Shown here piece by piece: positions 1 through 6,346 of a stretch of DNA of 8,455 bases. Numbering within the stretch: the first letter of the stretch is position 1; each line of letters opens with the position of its first letter. The stretch is from Dehalococcoidia bacterium (lineage in GTDB: Bacteria; Chloroflexota; Dehalococcoidia; GIF9; AB-539-J10), in assembly GCA_023229725.1 (NCBI GenBank), contig JALNYR010000116.1, forward strand, positions 1 to 8,455, in the 5' to 3' direction. Below the pieces are notes generated by a model. The model saw only the letters and a list, made by a program, of their open reading frames with translations, was not told the origin of the DNA and did no database searches. Both the position numbers and the translations under genes were made by a program.

Positions 1-184
1 CTATCTCCTCGGAGCGACCCTTCGCGTACATGTTGGCCGTGTCGATGAAGTTGACGCCGGCATCGATGGCGGCGTGGGTCATCGCGATGGAGTCCGCCTC
101 GCACACCTGGTCTCCGAACGTCATCGTGCCCAGGCAGACGGGTGAGACCTTGAGACCGGTTCTGCCGACTTTCCTGTATTCCAT
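1..184 (-). CDS. Aldo/keto reductase, N-terminal part (runs off the left edge)
   Basis: This is the first 61 codons of an NAD(P)H-dependent aldo/keto reductase, a cytosolic TIM-barrel enzyme that reduces carbonyl groups. The N-terminus shows the family pattern: EYRKVGRTGLKVSPVCLGTM forms the first barrel strand, followed by AGVNFIDTANMYAKGRSEE. In that second stretch Asp48 and Tyr53 match two members of the catalytic Asp-Tyr-Lys-His tetrad. The Lys and His would lie beyond the window. The ATG at 184 is chosen because family members usually begin with M-x-Y-R-x-L/V-G-x-T/S-G-L. AAGGAGG at 203-197 precedes it by 12 nt. An in-frame GTG three codons upstream would sit only 3 nt from that SD and is less likely. 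The gene follows two transporter genes in the same direction after a 126-bp gap that holds its own candidate promoter. The substrate cannot be deduced. The family assignment is firm. Confidence 0.93.
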   Translation of the reverse strand, partial: MEYRKVGRTGLKVSPVCLGTMTFGDQVCEADSIAMTHAAIDAGVNFIDTANMYAKGRSEEI

Positions 185-196
185 GAGTTGCACGTG

Positions 197-203
197 CCTC
201 CTT
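197..203 (-). promoter_or_regulatory. Strong Shine-Dalgarno of the aldo/keto reductase
   Basis: AAGGAGG on the minus strand is a near-perfect anti-16S complement, placed 12 nt before the ATG at 184. It partly overlaps the 8-bp palindrome TTGTACAA at 202-209. The spacing is longer than the usual 5-9 nt, as for the other genes of this window. Confidence 0.7.
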
Positions 204-229
204 GTACAACGCGACGGAATGCACCTTCC

Positions 230-245
230 GCTTCCGCAGGGAAGC
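230..245 (-). other. Perfect 6-bp inverted repeat with 4-nt loop, overlapping the candidate -10
   Basis: GCTTCC, CTGC, GGAAGC on the minus strand forms a perfect 6-bp stem with a tetraloop. It overlaps the last three bases of the candidate -10 hexamer (248-243) and covers the expected transcription start of the aldo/keto reductase. It could be an operator half-site pair or a 5'-end mRNA hairpin. There is no T-tract, so it is not a terminator. The structure is seen directly; a function is inference. Confidence 0.35.
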
Positions 246-271
246 TTATCGACGCACTGTACGGGTGTCAA
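243..271 (-). promoter_or_regulatory. Candidate sigma70-type promoter for the aldo/keto reductase
   Basis: A perfect -35 hexamer TTGACA lies at 271-266. A 17-nt spacer leads to TAAGCT at 248-243, which matches only 3 of 6 positions of TATAAT but keeps the first T, the A and the final T. The predicted start of transcription near position 236 would give a leader of about 50 nt containing the AAGGAGG site. The weak -10 suggests either an activator-dependent promoter or a chance -35 match. Confidence 0.45.
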
Positions 272-292
272 CAGGGAGGGAGTGGTGAGACC

Positions 293-311
293 GCCGCGGG
301 GCATGCGCGGC
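293..311 (-). other. GC-only hairpin right after the second transporter's stop
   Basis: GCCGCG and CGCGGC form a 6-bp stem around a 7-nt loop, starting at the last base of the TAG stop (313-311). No T-tract follows, so it is not a classical intrinsic terminator. It might stabilise the 3' end of the transporter mRNA or act as a weak terminator. At this GC content a chance hairpin of this size is also quite possible. Confidence 0.25.
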
Positions 312-1561
312 TACTTGCCCGACGGCATCGCGGACGGCCGGGTGGCGAGGATCGCGAGCACGGCGGCGAGGATGAGCGCCACCTGGACAAGGGCGAACGC
401 TGTATCGTAGCTGCCTGTGACGTCATGGAGCGCACCGCCGGCCCAGGCGCCCAGCGCCCCGCCGACAGACGTGACGAGGATGATTGTTCCCTGTATAGCG
501 CCGTAGTTCTTCCCATGCAGACGGTCGGCGATGGCTGCGAAGCAGCACGGCGGCGTGACGCCAAGTCCCCACCCCGCGCACACGGCGAAAACGACGGCGA
601 CGATGCGGCTCTCCGGCGCCGGAGCAATGCCAAGCAGCAGCATTCCGCCGGCTGCGACAACGCAGCCGGCGACCATGAACAGCAGCCTGCCGAAGCGGTC
701 CGACAGGAAGCTGGAGATGTTGCCGGTCGCGAAGGCGACGCCGAAGACGCCGAACATGCCGGCGGCGACCATCGGGTCGTGTCCGACATCCCGCAGGTAG
801 TACACCTGATGGGCGATGGTGACCTGCTGTGCGAAACCCATGTTGCAGAACCCGAGGATGAGCATCAGCCTGAAGAAGCGTGTGCCGAGAGCCTGGCGCA
901 CTGTCCATCCGGTCGGCCTGGACGCCGTACTGCCGGCTGTCTGCGGCGCTGCCGGCGTCGTGTGCGCGAGCAGGGCCTGATGCTCCGGGCTGCGGCGTAC
1001 GATGCCGATGCTCACCGGGACGATGACGGCAACGGCGAACAGACCGATGAGCACGTACGCGTTCCGCCAGCCGAATCCGGAGATGAGCCACTGGAACAGT
1101 GGCGCCGATATCAGGCTCACGCCGAAGCCCGAGCCGAGCAGACCGAATACCATGCCGCCGCGCTTGCTGCCGAACCAGTGCGTCAGGACAGCCGTGAGAG
1201 GAGTGATGCCGATGAGGCTGAGGCCGACGGCGACGAGCACACCATAGATGACATAAAAGTAGGCTATCGAGGTTGCGAGGCTGCAGAGGGCAATGCCGCC
1301 GCCGACGATGAGGCCGCCTGCGGCGAGAACGAACTTCGGGTTGAAACGGTCGGCGAGCCGACCGGCAACGGGTGCGAACAGGCCGTAGGAGAGGATCGTG
1401 AGCGAGTACATAAACGCCGTGTCGCCCCGGGTCCAGCTGAAGTCGCTGACGATGACGGGATAGAAGACGGAGAACGTGTTCCGCATGGCGTAGCCGAACA
1501 GGATGAGCGTGAAGCCTGCAGCAAGCACCGCCCAGCCGTAGAAGAACCGCGGGCGTCGCAC
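311..1561 (-). CDS. MFS transporter, FFYGW-type (monocarboxylate/oxalate-formate-like), second of a tandem pair
   Basis: This is a 416-residue inner-membrane major facilitator superfamily protein, the usual size for a 12-helix carrier. It opens with RRPRFFYGW (residues 2-10), a start typical of MFS proteins related to monocarboxylate and oxalate/formate carriers. The loop 2-3 motif A appears as GRLADRFNPK from residue 67, with its half-repeat LSDRFGR in the second half. Hydrophobic helices alternate along the length, with a longer polar central loop around the PAAPQTAGSTASRPTG stretch. The GTG start at 1561 is chosen because it aligns with the paralog's N-terminus, and no closer ATG precedes the first helix. 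The open frame further upstream overlaps the neighbour and lacks membrane-protein character. The start is 5 nt after the neighbour's TGA, and its GGGAGGGAG Shine-Dalgarno (1582-1574) lies inside that gene's end, so translation is probably coupled. The substrate is unknown. The family assignment is strong. Confidence 0.93.
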   Translation of the reverse strand: MRRPRFFYGWAVLAAGFTLILFGYAMRNTFSVFYPVIVSDFSWTRGDTAFMYSLTILSYGLFAPVAGRLADRFNPKFVLAAGGLIVGGGIALCSLATSIAYFYVIYGVLVAVGLSLIGITPLTAVLTHWFGSKRGGMVFGLLGSGFGVSLISAPLFQWLISGFGWRNAYVLIGLFAVAVIVPVSIGIVRRSPEHQALLAHTTPAAPQTAGSTASRPTGWTVRQALGTRFFRLMLILGFCNMGFAQQVTIAHQVYYLRDVGHDPMVAAGMFGVFGVAFATGNISSFLSDRFGRLLFMVAGCVVAAGGMLLLGIAPAPESRIVAVVFAVCAGWGLGVTPPCCFAAIADRLHGKNYGAIQGTIILVTSVGGALGAWAGGALHDVTGSYDTAFALVQVALILAAVLAILATRPSAMPSGK

Positions 1562-1566
1562 GGGGT

Positions 1567-2862
1567 TCAGACTCTCCCTCCCGGCGTGGTGGATGCGAGC
1601 ACTCGCACCGGCCTGAGCCGGTGCGGTCCGACGAGTGCGACCAGCGCGGCTCCCACAAGCAGCGCCGAGACGACCAGAGCCACTGCCACGGAGTAGCTGC
1701 CGGTCACATCGTGGAGCCAGCCTGCGAACCAGGGGCTGAAAGCCCCGCCGATGGAGAACCCGAAGGTCATCAGGCCGAGGATAGCTCCGTAGTCGCGTCC
1801 CTGGAAGAGGTCCGCGATGGTGGCGAAGAAGGTGGTGACCATCGCTCCCATGCCGAGGCCGCAGAAGAACATGGACACGCACCCGAGCCAGAGGCGCGAG
1901 GGACTGTCAACGAGGAAGAGAAGAGCGGTCGCCGCCGCCGCAAGCAGACAGCCAGGGATGATTACCCTCTCGCGACCGATGCGGTCGGACAGGTTCGCGC
2001 AGAGGTATCCGATGGTGATGCCGACGCCGTAGAAGCTGAACGCGTTGGCGGCCGTCTGTGCCCCAAATCCGCTGTCGCGGAAGAGGTACACGCTGTGAGC
2101 GATTACCGTCTGCTGTGCCACGCCCATGAGACACATGTCCGCGACGAACAGCAGCCAGAACTGGCGTGTGCGCACCGCACGGCGCACTGTCCACTCCGTG
2201 CGCATCCATGTGGTCTCCACGCGTCGTGGAGCCGTCGCACCGGGCGCAGCTGTCCTTGGAGCGTCGCCATCGGGCACGGTTCCCTTCTCGCCCGGACTGC
2301 GGCGCATGAAGATGAGGACAAGGGGGACTACGATGGCGGCAGTGGCGATTCCCATCGTCAGATAGGCCCGCTGCCGGCCGAGACCGGTGATGAGCGACTG
2401 AATCAGAGGAGATGCGAGCAGGCTGACGCCGAACCCCGTGCTGTAGATGCCGAAGGCCAGAGCACGCTTCCTCACGAACCAGTTCGCTATGAGGGCGTTC
2501 AGCGGTGTCGAGCCGACCATGCTGAGACCGACCGCGGCAACGACGCCGTAGAGTACGTAGAAGTGCCACTGCTGCGTCGCGACGCTGCACAGGGCGATGC
2601 CGCTGCTCATGAGGCACACGCCGAACGGGAAGACAACGCGCGGCCCCAGCCGGTCGACAAGCCTTCCGGCCACCGGCGCGGCGAGGCCATAGACTATGAT
2701 GCTGATGGAGAAGATGAGCGCGGTATTGCCCCGGTCCCAGCCGAACTCCTCAACGAGCACCGGGTAGAAGACCGCAAAGGTGCTGCGCTGTGTGTAGCCG
2801 ACCGCCATCATGATGAACGCGATGGCGACAATAACCCAGCCGTAGAAGAAGCGTGAGCGCAT
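1567..2862 (-). CDS. MFS transporter, FFYGW-type (monocarboxylate/oxalate-formate-like), first of a tandem pair
   Basis: This is a 431-residue inner-membrane major facilitator carrier, paralogous to the next gene. It starts MRSRFFYGWVIVAIAF, with the first helix at about residues 8-24. Motif A reads GRLVDRLGPR from residue 66, and the half-repeat NLSDRIGRER occurs in the second half. A polar central loop rich in Pro, Ala, Gly, Thr and Arg (about residues 196-222) joins the two six-helix halves. Blocks shared with the paralog include FAVFYP/FSVFYP, SGIALCS/GGIALCS, GFGVSL, QQxxIAHxVY, FxAIAD/FATIAD and HDVTGSY. The C-terminus carries an Arg-rich tail of about 20 residues after the last helix. 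The ATG at 2862 is preceded by GGAG at 2878-2875 and by a sigma70-like promoter at 2998-2970. It heads the transporter transcription unit. The substrate is not deducible; an organic anion is the best guess from family knowledge only. Confidence 0.94.
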   Translation of the reverse strand: MRSRFFYGWVIVAIAFIMMAVGYTQRSTFAVFYPVLVEEFGWDRGNTALIFSISIIVYGLAAPVAGRLVDRLGPRVVFPFGVCLMSSGIALCSVATQQWHFYVLYGVVAAVGLSMVGSTPLNALIANWFVRKRALAFGIYSTGFGVSLLASPLIQSLITGLGRQRAYLTMGIATAAIVVPLVLIFMRRSPGEKGTVPDGDAPRTAAPGATAPRRVETTWMRTEWTVRRAVRTRQFWLLFVADMCLMGVAQQTVIAHSVYLFRDSGFGAQTAANAFSFYGVGITIGYLCANLSDRIGRERVIIPGCLLAAAATALLFLVDSPSRLWLGCVSMFFCGLGMGAMVTTFFATIADLFQGRDYGAILGLMTFGFSIGGAFSPWFAGWLHDVTGSYSVAVALVVSALLVGAALVALVGPHRLRPVRVLASTTPGGRV

Positions 2863-2874
2863 GGCAGACGTCGA

Positions 2875-2890
2875 CTCCGAGAATGCTCGG
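2875..2890 (-). promoter_or_regulatory. Shine-Dalgarno of the first transporter, overlapped by a leader hairpin
   Basis: GGAG at 2878-2875 is the only SD-like sequence near the ATG at 2862. CCGAG, CATT, CTCGG at 2890-2877 forms a perfect 5-bp stem with a tetraloop, and its 3' arm includes the first two G of the SD. When folded, the hairpin would partly mask the ribosome binding site. This could lower translation or be a control point. The stem is short, so chance is a real alternative. Confidence 0.4.
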
Positions 2891-2969
2891 CGGGAGTGTC
2901 CGGGGGCAGTCTCGCGAGCGCCGCGCCTGACCTCCGAAAATGGCCCCGGATGCCCGAGCGCAACGTCGC

Positions 2970-2998
2970 AGTATAGCAGCCTGCCGCGCGCGTGACAA
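2970..2998 (-). promoter_or_regulatory. Sigma70-type promoter for the transporter pair
   Basis: TTGTCA at 2998-2993 (5 of 6 matches to TTGACA) is followed by a 17-nt GC-rich spacer and TATACT at 2975-2970 (5 of 6 matches to TATAAT). The spacing is ideal, and an AT-rich -10 stands out in this GC-rich region. It sits between addA and the transporter genes, pointing toward the latter. Transcription would start near 2963, giving a leader of about 100 nt. No operator or terminator is evident between this site and the end of addA. Confidence 0.75.
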
Positions 2999-3073
2999 AG
3001 ACGAGAGGGCGGCGAGTACGGCGAGCCGATGGCGGGCTGACGGGGCTGGCCGTGGTTTCAGTGGTGGAGGCTA

Positions 3074-6000
3074 CTACCCTACGTCGACCACGGCGCGGGC
3101 AAGCGTGAAGACGAGGCGCAGCGCGATGCGGTCGTGGGACAGCCCCAGGATGCGTTCAAGCGCGGCCTGGTACAGTAGGAGTTGCGGTTCGTAGAGGCGG
3201 GCCCGCGCGGCGACCCCGCGGATGTCGACGTCGTCCGTCTTGAAGTCGTAGATGGTGGCGCGAACCGGCCTCTCCTCTGCATCTCGCTCGATGACGACCC
3301 GGTCGAAGCTGCCGCTTATCCACCGGTCGCCGAGGACGACGTCGAAACGGCGCTCGCGCCACAGCGCCGTGTTGCCTCCCGGACGGGCGAGCGCCGCCCT
3401 GACGCGCGGCGAAGCCATCGCCCTGCGGAAATGCTCCACGGCAGTCGAGACGACCTCGGCTTCGAGCCTGGATTGGGCGCGCCACTCCTCCGCGACGGCG
3501 TTGACGTCTGCCTCTTCGGCCCACGCGATGCGCTGCAGCAGGTCGTGCACGGCGGCGCCCACGCTCAGCCGCAGCTGGCGGTCCGGGTCGAACAGTGCGG
3601 CGGCGCTGGCGTCGAGGATATCCGCGTCGGACGGCCGCACGGCCACGAGGCCGGGGCGGCTCGACGGCCTGGCCGCGAGCCGGGCTTCCCGGGGCGCACG
3701 TGCCGCGGCCGGTGGCGCGCTCTGCGTGCGGGGAATGGCGTCGAACCACCGCTCGTCGCCATGCAGGTAGAGGCACGAGTATATCTCGTCGCCGGGCCTC
3801 GGCGTCCCGCCGCCGGTCCCCCGGGCTTCTGCGTCAGCGAGCTTCTGCCTGACGAGAGTGGACTGGTTGTAGACCTTCGAGGCCTTCCCGGGGGGCGAAG
3901 TGACGATGTAGAGGCCGCGCTTCGCGCGCGTCATCGCGACGTAGAGCAGGCAGAGAGACTCGAATGAGTCCCGGGCGTCCGCCTCTTCGAGCTCGCTGCG
4001 GAGCGTGTCGTCGCACTCGGCGACGAGTCTGCGCGGCATCTCGAGCGCCCACCTCGCCGCCTGCGTATCGGGCCGTCGCGACAGGACGAAGTCCGTGTCC
4101 CGGGCGTGCTCCATGCTGTGCTTGTCCAGCTCGGGCAGGATGACGACGTCGAACCCGAGGCCTTTCGCCTGGTGAACCGTCATCACGCGTATGGCGTCGT
4201 CGGCCGCGGTCTCGTGAAGCTCGTACTGCTCGATGTGGTCCAGGAATGCGTCGCAGCTCGTGTCGCCGCCGGCATCGAACTCCCCCGCCGCCGCGAGCAG
4301 CTGTTCCAGCCGGATGCGGCCGAACGTGTCGATGTGCTCGACGCGTTCGAGTCGCTCCGCCCAGAGTCGCAGCGCGGGCTGGAAGCCGCGCGTCTGCAAC
4401 TCCCGGAGGATGAACTGTCCGAGCGAGTCGACGCCGAGGCCGAGCGAGTCGAGCGCCGGCTGCAGAGGGCTCATCTGCAGGTGTCTCCACGCGAGCGTGT
4501 TGCCCGGGTGAGCGGCGAAGGCGATGAGCGACAGCAGGACGGCCACGAGCGGGTTGTCCTTGATGGCCGCCCTGCCCTCGTGGATGATGATGCTGTCGGG
4601 AAGCCGGGCGCGCAGGTAGTCCACCAGCGCCCGGCCCTGCTCATTGGAGCGCACGAGGACGGCGGTCGACAGGCCCCGCTGGAGCGGTTCTATCTCCTGC
4701 AACAGCCGTGCGACGACCCCATACCGCTGCTCCGGCGACGGCCCGGAGGCGGACTCGTCGTCCCGGGATGGCTCGATGACGGCCGCACAGCCGTTGTCCG
4801 GGACTCCCGGCGCGCACTCATGGCGCTGCCAGAACCGCTGCCACAGAGCGATGGCTCCGGGTGGCAGGGTAGAAGTGCTGACGTCGCCGAAGACCCGGTT
4901 CACGGTGTCGATGATTGCCTGGCACGAGCGGTGCGAGGCCTCGAGCGTGCGTTGCTCGATGATGTCGCCGTACGTGTCGAGGAGCATCTCGAACAGGTGC
5001 GGGTTGCCGCCCCGCCAGCCGTAGATGGCCTGCTTCACGTCGCCGACGTAGAACAGCGTCCGCCGAGCGGAGTCATCCTGCAGCACCTCCTCGACGAGGT
5101 TCCTGAGAGCCTCCCACTGGAGGTCGCTCGTGTCCTGGAACTCATCGAGGAGCCAGTGGTCCAGCCGGGCGTCCAGCCGGTAGTCGATGTAGAGCCGCGA
5201 CGGCCCGCCGCCAAGGCTGCTCAGCAGGGCGCCACCGCTGAACGCGTTGGCCCGGGTGAGCAGGAACTGCGCGTCGGAGAAGCTGAGCGTGCCATCGCGC
5301 CGCATCGCCTCATCGTAGCGCTGCTCGTACGCGCTCAGAGTGCGATAGATGCCCTGCGTTCTCGTGAGCGCTGCTGTGATGTCAGTTCTCACGATGTGGG
5401 TGACAAGAGCGAGGACGCCCTGCGCGAGGTCGCCGCCGAGGTCGCAGGGAGTACGGTTCAGTTTGACGGTGGCGCTGCCGACCCGAAGCTCGCCCGCGCA
5501 CGGGGCGAGCTTCTCGAAAAGGTAGCTGATGTCTCTTGTCCAGCGTGTGTGCGCCGAGTAGGGCTCGACGGCGTCGATGAAGGTGTCCCATCGCCGCGCC
5601 GCTTCCGCGGGAAGCTCCAGGCAGGGAAGCAATCGCCGGACGTCGGAAGCCGCCCGGTGGACGTCCGCCGGGCCTTCGAGCCACGGGGAGCCGTCCGGCC
5701 AGATGGCGGTCTCTCCTCCCCACGCCGCAGCCTCCGGCAGGGCGCGGATGGAGGACTGGTAGCGCGAGATGAAGCCGGCGAGGCTTTCCTCCACTTGCTT
5801 GCCAAGCCGGCCGAGGTTGGCCTGTTCGAACGCAGCCGCGAAGTCACCCTGGGCGCGCTGTCGTTCTTTCCCCTGCCGGGACATCTCATCCAGGATCCGC
5901 TGCCGCATGGCTGTCGCCGCGGCGCCTTCCGAATCCGTCAGCTCGAATGCCGGCGGGATGCCCAGCTCCAGCGGGAAGCTGCGCAGGATGCCGGCCGTGA

Positions 6001-6328
6001 AGCTGTCGATCGTGCCGACGCGGAGCCGGTGCAGGCTGTCCAGCAAACCGCGCAAGAGTCCGGTGCAGTCCGACTGCGAGAGACCCGGCGTACTGATGCG
6101 CCCGGCCAGGATGCGCGCTTCGCCCTCCGACGTCGCGGCCGTGCAGAGGTGCCCGACGATGGAATCGAAAATCTCCCCGGCCGCCTTTCGCGAGAAGGTG
6201 AGAGCGACCAGTTGCTCGGGCCGCGCGCCAAGCGCCAGGAGCCGCAGGTAGCGGTGCGCGAGCTGGAACGTCTTACCGGAGCCTGCCGACGCCGAGATGG
6301 CTTCGTGCCCGGGTGCTGCACCGTTCAT
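3074..6328 (-). CDS. addA: AddA-type helicase-nuclease subunit (UvrD-family helicase with PD-(D/E)XK nuclease)
   Basis: This 1084-residue protein is the ATP-driven helicase-nuclease subunit of an AddAB complex, which resects double-strand breaks for RecA-dependent repair in the cytosol. Superfamily 1A motifs appear in order: Walker A ASAGSGKT (13-20), motif Ia LTFSRKAAGE (43-52), TIDSF (106-110), Walker B/motif II DEFQDT (395-400), motif III GDVKQAIYGWRG (429-440), motif V VMTVHQAKGLGFD (715-727) and motif VI LYVAMTRAK (795-803). The C-terminal RecB-type nuclease has His928, Asp1009, the Asp1028-Phe-Lys1030 core and the QLLLYQ motif at 1049-1054, so it looks catalytically intact. Length is slightly below the roughly 1200 residues of Bacillus AddA. 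The ATG at 6328 overlaps the addB stop as ATGA. GGAGGG at 6346-6341 lies 12 nt upstream, inside addB, so translation is probably coupled. RecB is the main alternative name, but no recC or recD is visible and the addB partner favours AddA. Confidence 0.93.
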   Translation of the reverse strand: MNGAAPGHEAISASAGSGKTFQLAHRYLRLLALGARPEQLVALTFSRKAAGEIFDSIVGHLCTAATSEGEARILAGRISTPGLSQSDCTGLLRGLLDSLHRLRVGTIDSFTAGILRSFPLELGIPPAFELTDSEGAAATAMRQRILDEMSRQGKERQRAQGDFAAAFEQANLGRLGKQVEESLAGFISRYQSSIRALPEAAAWGGETAIWPDGSPWLEGPADVHRAASDVRRLLPCLELPAEAARRWDTFIDAVEPYSAHTRWTRDISYLFEKLAPCAGELRVGSATVKLNRTPCDLGGDLAQGVLALVTHIVRTDITAALTRTQGIYRTLSAYEQRYDEAMRRDGTLSFSDAQFLLTRANAFSGGALLSSLGGGPSRLYIDYRLDARLDHWLLDEFQDTSDLQWEALRNLVEEVLQDDSARRTLFYVGDVKQAIYGWRGGNPHLFEMLLDTYGDIIEQRTLEASHRSCQAIIDTVNRVFGDVSTSTLPPGAIALWQRFWQRHECAPGVPDNGCAAVIEPSRDDESASGPSPEQRYGVVARLLQEIEPLQRGLSTAVLVRSNEQGRALVDYLRARLPDSIIIHEGRAAIKDNPLVAVLLSLIAFAAHPGNTLAWRHLQMSPLQPALDSLGLGVDSLGQFILRELQTRGFQPALRLWAERLERVEHIDTFGRIRLEQLLAAAGEFDAGGDTSCDAFLDHIEQYELHETAADDAIRVMTVHQAKGLGFDVVILPELDKHSMEHARDTDFVLSRRPDTQAARWALEMPRRLVAECDDTLRSELEEADARDSFESLCLLYVAMTRAKRGLYIVTSPPGKASKVYNQSTLVRQKLADAEARGTGGGTPRPGDEIYSCLYLHGDERWFDAIPRTQSAPPAAARAPREARLAARPSSRPGLVAVRPSDADILDASAAALFDPDRQLRLSVGAAVHDLLQRIAWAEEADVNAVAEEWRAQSRLEAEVVSTAVEHFRRAMASPRVRAALARPGGNTALWRERRFDVVLGDRWISGSFDRVVIERDAEERPVRATIYDFKTDDVDIRGVAARARLYEPQLLLYQAALERILGLSHDRIALRLVFTLARAVVDVG

Positions 6329-6346
6329 CGTGGCTCGATTCCCTCC
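6325..6346 (-). promoter_or_regulatory. addB/addA ATGA overlap with SD inside addB
   Basis: The addB stop TGA (6327-6325) and the addA start ATG (6328-6326) share bases as ATGA. The GGAGGG Shine-Dalgarno of addA (6346-6341) lies within the last codons of addB. This arrangement favours re-initiation by ribosomes finishing addB and equal production of the two subunits. It means that a premature stop in addB could also lower addA expression by polarity. Confidence 0.8.

Noticed and set aside
188..1696. A long plus-strand open frame of 502 codons opposite the second transporter
   Set aside because: Its translation is low-complexity and very rich in Glu, Asp, Ala, Arg and His, typical of the antisense of GC-rich membrane protein genes. 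It has no recognisable domain, while the minus strand encodes a clear MFS protein.
1621..2856. A 411-codon plus-strand open frame opposite the first transporter
   Set aside because: It has the same charged, repetitive composition and mirrors the minus-strand MFS gene almost exactly. It is an antisense shadow.
2999..3073. An intrinsic terminator after addA
   Set aside because: The region is GC-rich with repeated CAGCC and GCCG words, but I found no stable inverted repeat followed by a T-tract.
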